From NCBI GenBank assembly GCA_036898135.1, contig CM072511.1, forward strand, positions 158,299,652 to 158,363,651: 64,000 bases of DNA, written 5' to 3'. Numbering within the stretch: the stretch's first letter is position 1; every line of letters begins with the position of its first letter. Both the position numbers and the translations under genes were made by a program. Positions 12,265 to 64,000 of the stretch are shown here, piece by piece. Origin of the DNA: Oncomelania hupensis. Taxonomy: Eukaryota; Mollusca; Gastropoda; Littorinimorpha; Pomatiopsidae. A model generated the notes under the pieces. The model was not told the DNA's origin and ran no database searches. It saw nothing but the letters and a program-made list of their open reading frames with translations.

Positions 12265-13945
12265 GGGGGACGTTTCAGGTAGTTAAAGGTTAATTGTAGA
12301 TTATAGTCACACGACACCGGAGCGTATAGGCGACTACTGGTCACATTATTCTGACACCAGCGAACCAGAAGCGTTTGACCGAGTCTGACTGACATGCAGC
12401 TCTGAGCAAAAATGAAAGTGTACAACATCAGCTTTAATATTATTGCAGCCATCAAAAACCTGTGTGACAGGGCTACCAGTGCAGTGCGCCACAGCAGCGC
12501 CATCGGGAACTGGTTCAGAACAACAATCGGCGTGCGCCAATGATGCCTACTCTCTCCAACACTCTTCAACATCTTCCTAGAGCGCATAATGTCAGATGCC
12601 CTTGCAGATCACGAAGGCACAGTCAGCATAGGGAGTAGACAATATCCAACCTCCGTTTTGCAGATGACATTGATGGATTGGCTGGAGAGGAACAAGATCT
12701 TGAACAGCTGGTACAGTGGCTTGACACCACCTACAGAGCCTTTGGAATGGAATTAAGTGCAGAGTAGACCAAAATGATACCAACAACACCAATGGCATCA
12801 ACACGCACATCAAAGTCCATGGCCAATCCCTCAACATAGTGCATAGCTTCAAATATTTATGAGCCATTGTATCAGATAATGGATCCAGACAGGAAGTCCT
12901 GTCCAGAATCGCACAAACAGCTGCTGCCATCACGAGGTTGAAGCCCATTTGGAAAGATAGGACCATCAGTCTACACTCCAAGGAAAGGCTGCTGCGCTCC
13001 CTTGTCATCTCCATCTTCCTATAGGCTTGCGAATCATGGCCCCTCACAATAGACCTACAACGAAGAATACAAAGCATGGGAATGAGGTGCTACAGAAGAC
13101 TTTTGGGCATTTCCTATACCCAGCACGTCACCAACGACGACGTCCGACAGATCATCACATTGGACAACACGATTACATGCTCACAATGGTGAAGAAACGG
13201 AAATTCCGATAGTATGGCCACGTCACCAGAGCTTCAGGCCGTGCAAAGACCTTCCTGCAAGGCACGGTGAAAGGAGGCAGAAGAAGAGGGAGAAATAAAA
13301 AGAGGTGGGAGGACAACATTCAAGAATGGACTGACTTGACACTGAACGAAGCCATGAGGGTCGCTGAGGACAGAGAAAGATGGAGTACGCTTGTTAAACG
13401 ATCATCTGTGGTGCCCCAACGACTTTCGAGTTACGGGATGGGATAGGATAGGATAGCGAATCAGTTGATGGTAAGGGGAACCTAATATGGTCACACGTTG
13501 GCCAATCCGGGATTCGAACTAGGGACCTTTCGGTTACTAGTAAGCCCTCTACCAACTCTACACGGCTCCTCCATAGGTAGCTAAAATGTAGCTGTAGATT
13601 ATAGTCACACGACACCGAAGCGTATAGGCGACTAACTTTTACATTATTCTGACACCAGCGAGCCAGTTGATGGTAAAAGGAAAATAATATGGTCACACGT
13701 TGGCCAATCCGGGATTCGAACCAGGGACCTTTCGGTTACTAGTAAACCCTCTACCAACTGAGCTACCGGGCCCCACCGGCGCAGGTAGCTAAAATGTTTT
13801 TTGTAGATTATAATCACGCGACACCGAAGCGTATAGGCGACTACTGGTCACATTATTCTGACACCAGCGAGCCAGTTGATGGTAGTGGGAAAATAATATG
13901 GTCACACGTTGGCCAATCCGAGATTCGAACCAGGTACCTTTCGGG
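12265..13945 (-). mobile_element. Array of three tRNA-derived SINE copies (minus strand), interrupted by a LINE
   Basis: Three copies of a unit of about 210 bp lie head to tail. In copies 1 and 2 the minus strand reads as a tRNA-like head (A-box region TAGCTCAGTTGGTAGAG at 13755-13771, B-box region GGTTCGAATCCCGG at 13709-13722), followed by a body shared by all three. The head of copy 1 (13508-13569) is mutated in the A box. The head of copy 3 is cut at about 13945 and replaced by a G/GA-rich tract. Copy 1 is split by the LINE at 12369-13454. Confidence 0.85.
12369..13454 (+). mobile_element. LINE-A copy, 5'-truncated and decayed
   Basis: A 1086-bp insertion in a SINE. AGCGAACCAG (12359-12368) and AGCGAATCAG (13455-13464) form a near-perfect 10-bp target duplication. 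It encodes reverse-transcriptase parts in broken frames (NLRFADDIDGLAGEEQ around 12650-12690, containing the catalytic FADD motif; then SAE, YLGA-like and HVTRASG segments). It ends with RSSVVPQRLSSYGMG and a GGATAGGATA tail. In-frame stops and shifts show it is inactive. Confidence 0.88.
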
Positions 13946-13953
13946 GGGAGAGA

Positions 13954-13954
<1 letters not shown>

Positions 13955-13986
<32 letters not shown>
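13955..13986. repeat. (GA)n microsatellite replacing a SINE head
   Basis: Short GA run between G tracts, directly where the third SINE copy loses its tRNA-like head. Confidence 0.85.
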
Positions 13987-13994
<8 letters not shown>

Positions 13995-14326
13995 AAGACC
14001 AGTACAAAAAAAGTAAAGCCGCTACATCGAGAGAGATCGAGTCTTTTAAATCAGTATCAGTTCAGTATTTTAATTTTATCTCTGTTCACTCTGTGATATT
14101 AGACATAAAAATATCAAATCATTACAATCTACCAACTGGTGATTTTAAAATAACATGAACAATATTAACAATGTCTGGATGATATAAAATGTCTTCCTTT
14201 GATTGCCTGTAATCCTTGCTAATAATACCCTGTTCTTTTAATTTTAAAATCACACACGTATTGTATTATTTGGACGAAAGTTGAAATTCGCCACAATTCG
14301 CTACGCTCCGCTAAACTAAACCACTG

Positions 14327-14688
14327 CACTACACTACACTACAAAACACCACGCCACACCACCCCACACCATACCACACTACACTACACTACACTACACT
14401 ACACTACACTACACTACACTACACTACACTACACTACACTACACTACACTACACACTACACTACACACCACACCACACTACACTACACTACACTACACTA
14501 CACGCCACCCACCCCATGCCACACTACACTACACTACACTACACTACACTACACTACACTACACTACACTACACTACACTACACTACACTACACTACACT
14601 ACACTACACCACACCACACCACACCACGCCACGCCACGCCACACCACACTACACTACACTACACTACACTACACTACACAAAACACTT
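14327..14688. repeat. (CACTA)n pentanucleotide array
   Basis: About 360 bp of CACTA units with variant blocks (CACCA, CACGC). It reads as HYTTL peptides in spurious frames. Confidence 0.95.
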
Positions 14689-14925
14689 AATTACATCTCT
14701 TTACCGCACACTTCACAACATCACAAAACAGAAAGTCTCTTTCCTCGACCTTGCAGGCAAAACTATATTACGTTAAAAGTCGGTGAAAGTTAAACGCTAT
14801 AATGAAATGCATTCGCCACATAAAATGCACTACACTAAACGTGCAAAATCACAGGCGCTTTTATGTGGACACTCGAGCGCCTGTGCCTGTTACGCCTCTC
14901 CATCTTTGTATGTATTATAGATACC

Positions 14926-14927
<2 letters not shown>

Positions 14928-15002
<75 letters not shown>
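14928..15002. repeat. (GA)n microsatellite
   Basis: About 37 GA units. Confidence 0.95.
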
Positions 15003-15005
<3 letters not shown>

Positions 15006-15226
15006 TCACAGAAATAGGCGCTCGCGTTTCCACATACAAGCGCCTGTGTGCAAAATGTATGAGCTGTAAACCGTCCGGGAGAGGGGCGGGAGGGGGGGCG
15101 CTGTATCTGTTTTGAGCGCGTTCACAAGTAGTAAACAGTAAAACTGCGATATGATACCGATGCTGAATTCACAAGCTTCATCACTCTTTGTCAACATTGA
15201 TGGGAAGGTGAAAGCAGCCGGATGAC

Positions 15227-15823
15227 GCGCACGATAGATCTGATCGTTTTGTTTTGCAAAGCATACAATAACAGATTGTATTTACCTTTGATTTGATTTT
15301 GCGTTGTTGTTAGAAGAAGCTTAGCATAATGTTGATAATTTTCGTTGGTCAATATTATTGGAGAATTTTCTAGGGTTGCTTGTTTACTATCGATCGAAGC
15401 ATCTAGATAAATCTACTAGTAGCTAAGAGATTCTTTTAACCTAAATACAGTTATATGACGTAAGACAGTGTATAGTTCTTGTATAGTTCTGATGACGAAT
15501 TTTATTGTGATTGGCTGTAATTGCGTCACGCTGGAATGTTCGAGTATTCTCTAGAGTATAGAGCGACTATATAAGTGCCGCACTGTTTCAAAAAAGTTAG
15601 TTGAGAGTTGAAATGGAGAAAGTGGAAAAAGCGGTTGAGCAATTGTATGCAGTTGTTGATGTACGCTGAATAAAGTTGGAAAAATTCATACGACGACTCC
15701 TGCCTTGTTGCTGAGGGAACAGGTTGCGTGGATAAACGAATCTGAGTTACACTTATCAGGATTCAAGCATCGGGGCTGAATCAACTACTGATTTAAAAAA
15801 AAACCACCCAAACAACAGTGTAC
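15227..15823 (+). mobile_element. Solo LTR, family L570, plus-strand copy
   Basis: Diverged plus-strand copy of the LTR defined at 21137-21706. It has LTR-like promoter and processing signals in order: a TATATAA box at 15568-15574 and an AATAAA signal at 15669-15674. The 3' end is GTGTACCA, a mutated form of the GTAACA end. The first bases are degraded. No internal retrotransposon genes follow. Confidence 0.8.
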
Positions 15824-16215
15824 CAGCTACTAGTATATTATGAGTGGGTGTGTGTTTTAAATAAAGAATTGTTGACTTTACTTGACATAGAAAAGGTGGG
15901 GTCATGCAGACTATGTCTTTTGAGAAACGAATCCGCCGCTCAAACACTTTTATTCTCAAACCGAGTTGGCACAAACATGACACCTTCCCTAAATGATATG
16001 TGAACATTCGGCATGTAATAAAATAGGCCTATGTCCATGTCTTCCCCGTTATAGGACTACATTTGTGGATCTAAATGAAGACATACGAGCTTCGTTCTTA
16101 CGCGGTTTGGCAATAAACCGTTGTAGCGGCGGGTTCGTTTTGCCAAAAGACACAGTCGGATCCCATCCTTCTAGGCCTATGATACCCCGGTACAATATCT
16201 ACCGCCTCGCGAGTA
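15824..16215 (+). mobile_element. Dispersed repeat B, uninterrupted copy
   Basis: The reverse complement of this block is found at 20824-21136 plus 21707-21760, where a solo LTR sits inside it. It therefore serves as the empty-site version of that locus. Shared landmarks are TAAATAAAGAATTGTTGAC, ACATAGAAAAGGTGG and GATACCCCGGTAC. I see no convincing protein. Confidence 0.7.
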
Positions 16216-16225
16216 GTAAAGAGTG

Positions 16226-16423
16226 AAAAAAGTGATTAAGCTATCTTGTATGCAGTTGTTGATGTATGCTGAATAATGTTGGAAACTTCATACGACGACT
16301 CCTGCCTTGTTGCTGAGTGAACAGGTTGCGTGGATAAACGAATCTGAGTTACACTTATCAGGATTCAAGCATCGGGGCTGAATCAACTACTGATTAAAAA
16401 AACACCCCAACAACAGTGTAACA
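16226..16423 (+). mobile_element. Solo LTR fragment, family L570
   Basis: Repeats the last 200 bp or so of the LTR (GTATGCAGTTGTTGATGTA through to the end GTGTAACA). It lacks the TATA-bearing first half, and its polyadenylation signal is mutated to AATAAT. Confidence 0.8.
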
Positions 16424-16932
16424 GCTATTAGTATATTATGAGTGTGTGTTTGTTTGTTTGTTTGTTTGTTTGTTTTTAACAAAATTGATGTATTTGATTT
16501 TTTGTTCTTTTATAGCGCTTTTCCAGCTCAAGAGATGCTTAAAGGACCGTATTAATTGAAAGATTCGTCGGGGATTTACTAACCTTTATTTTTCCATCCT
16601 ATTTCTCTGGTCCCGAACCTAGGTTCCTAAATCTAGGTTCGGGATGTGAGAACCTCGGTTAAAAAGATTCGTGAACCGCCGCGAACCTTCCAAGTAAGAC
16701 AGGTCGTAAGACGCTGTCCGAAACACGATCTTACTCAAGCTGCCCGAGGCGCGCACTTGCTGCCAGGCGCATGGTCTGACTGCCCAAACTACTGCGCACA
16801 ACCCTGGGCGACCGGGGAGAAGGGACCTAGTGCTTGCTGGATGCATTTAGGTAGCGGGCTCTTGCACGTCAAGATCTCTTAAAAGTCCGCGTCATTGGCT
16901 GAATAATAAAATAGCGCTGTTTTATGTTGCAG

Positions 16933-64000
<47,068 letters not shown>

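Noticed and set aside
13707..13773. Functional tRNA gene
   Set aside because: The tRNA-like sequence is the head of a SINE present in several copies with a shared body; stems are imperfect.
14516..14776. HYTTL-repeat protein
   Set aside because: Translation of the CACTA pentanucleotide array.
15993..16226. 77-codon ORF ending SRPMIPRYNIYRLASSKE
   Set aside because: Lies in dispersed repeat B; the reverse-complement copy at 20.8 kb does not preserve the frame convincingly.

Overview
This is a piece of an animal nuclear genome, most likely a mollusc and perhaps a gastropod. It has GT-AG introns of up to several kb, very dense dinucleotide and trinucleotide microsatellites, and many fragments of LINEs, SINEs, LTRs and cut-and-paste transposons. 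The mollusc assignment is an inference from the style of the retroelements; the eukaryotic origin is certain.

One gene can be supported: a plus-strand unconventional myosin of class IX (Myo9, the MYO9A/MYO9B family). Nineteen exons lie between 16933 and 64000, with phase-compatible GT-AG junctions. They encode about 1146 residues: the middle and C-terminal motor head (NYHVFYY, switch II DIFGFE, the actin-binding region, the long class-IX loop 2, the converter), four IQ motifs, and the start of the tail. The gene is open at both ends. The P-loop and switch I exons are not in the window, and neither are the C1 zinc finger and RhoGAP domain expected downstream. In this family an actin motor carries a RhoGAP cargo that inactivates Rho near actin.

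Layout: 1-16932 has no exon I could find. It holds SINE-like elements, solo LTRs, LINE remnants, a tRNA-derived SINE array interrupted by a LINE, minisatellites and a pentanucleotide array. From 16933 to 30124 are short motor exons in long introns. From 33039 to 42659 is the core motor. 50321-51999 encodes loop 2. 52537-55363 encodes the lower 50 kDa region and converter. 58945-62050 encodes the IQ neck. 62745-64000 is one long exon encoding a highly repetitive tail segment.

The most unusual points are these. (1) The tail exon encodes about ten copies of a (L/F)Y(D/E)TAKSLER unit and eight copies of an A-x-S-E-x pentad, diverged mostly at synonymous sites. (2) Two intronic minisatellites repeat a pyrimidine-rich AG motif resembling a 3' splice site, each just upstream of a real acceptor. 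(3) A DNA transposon family is defined here by two copies with CAGGGTGGAGAA inverted ends and perfect 6-bp target duplications. (4) A piggyBac-like element carries only the start of its transposase. (5) Several nested insertions have readable target-site duplications.
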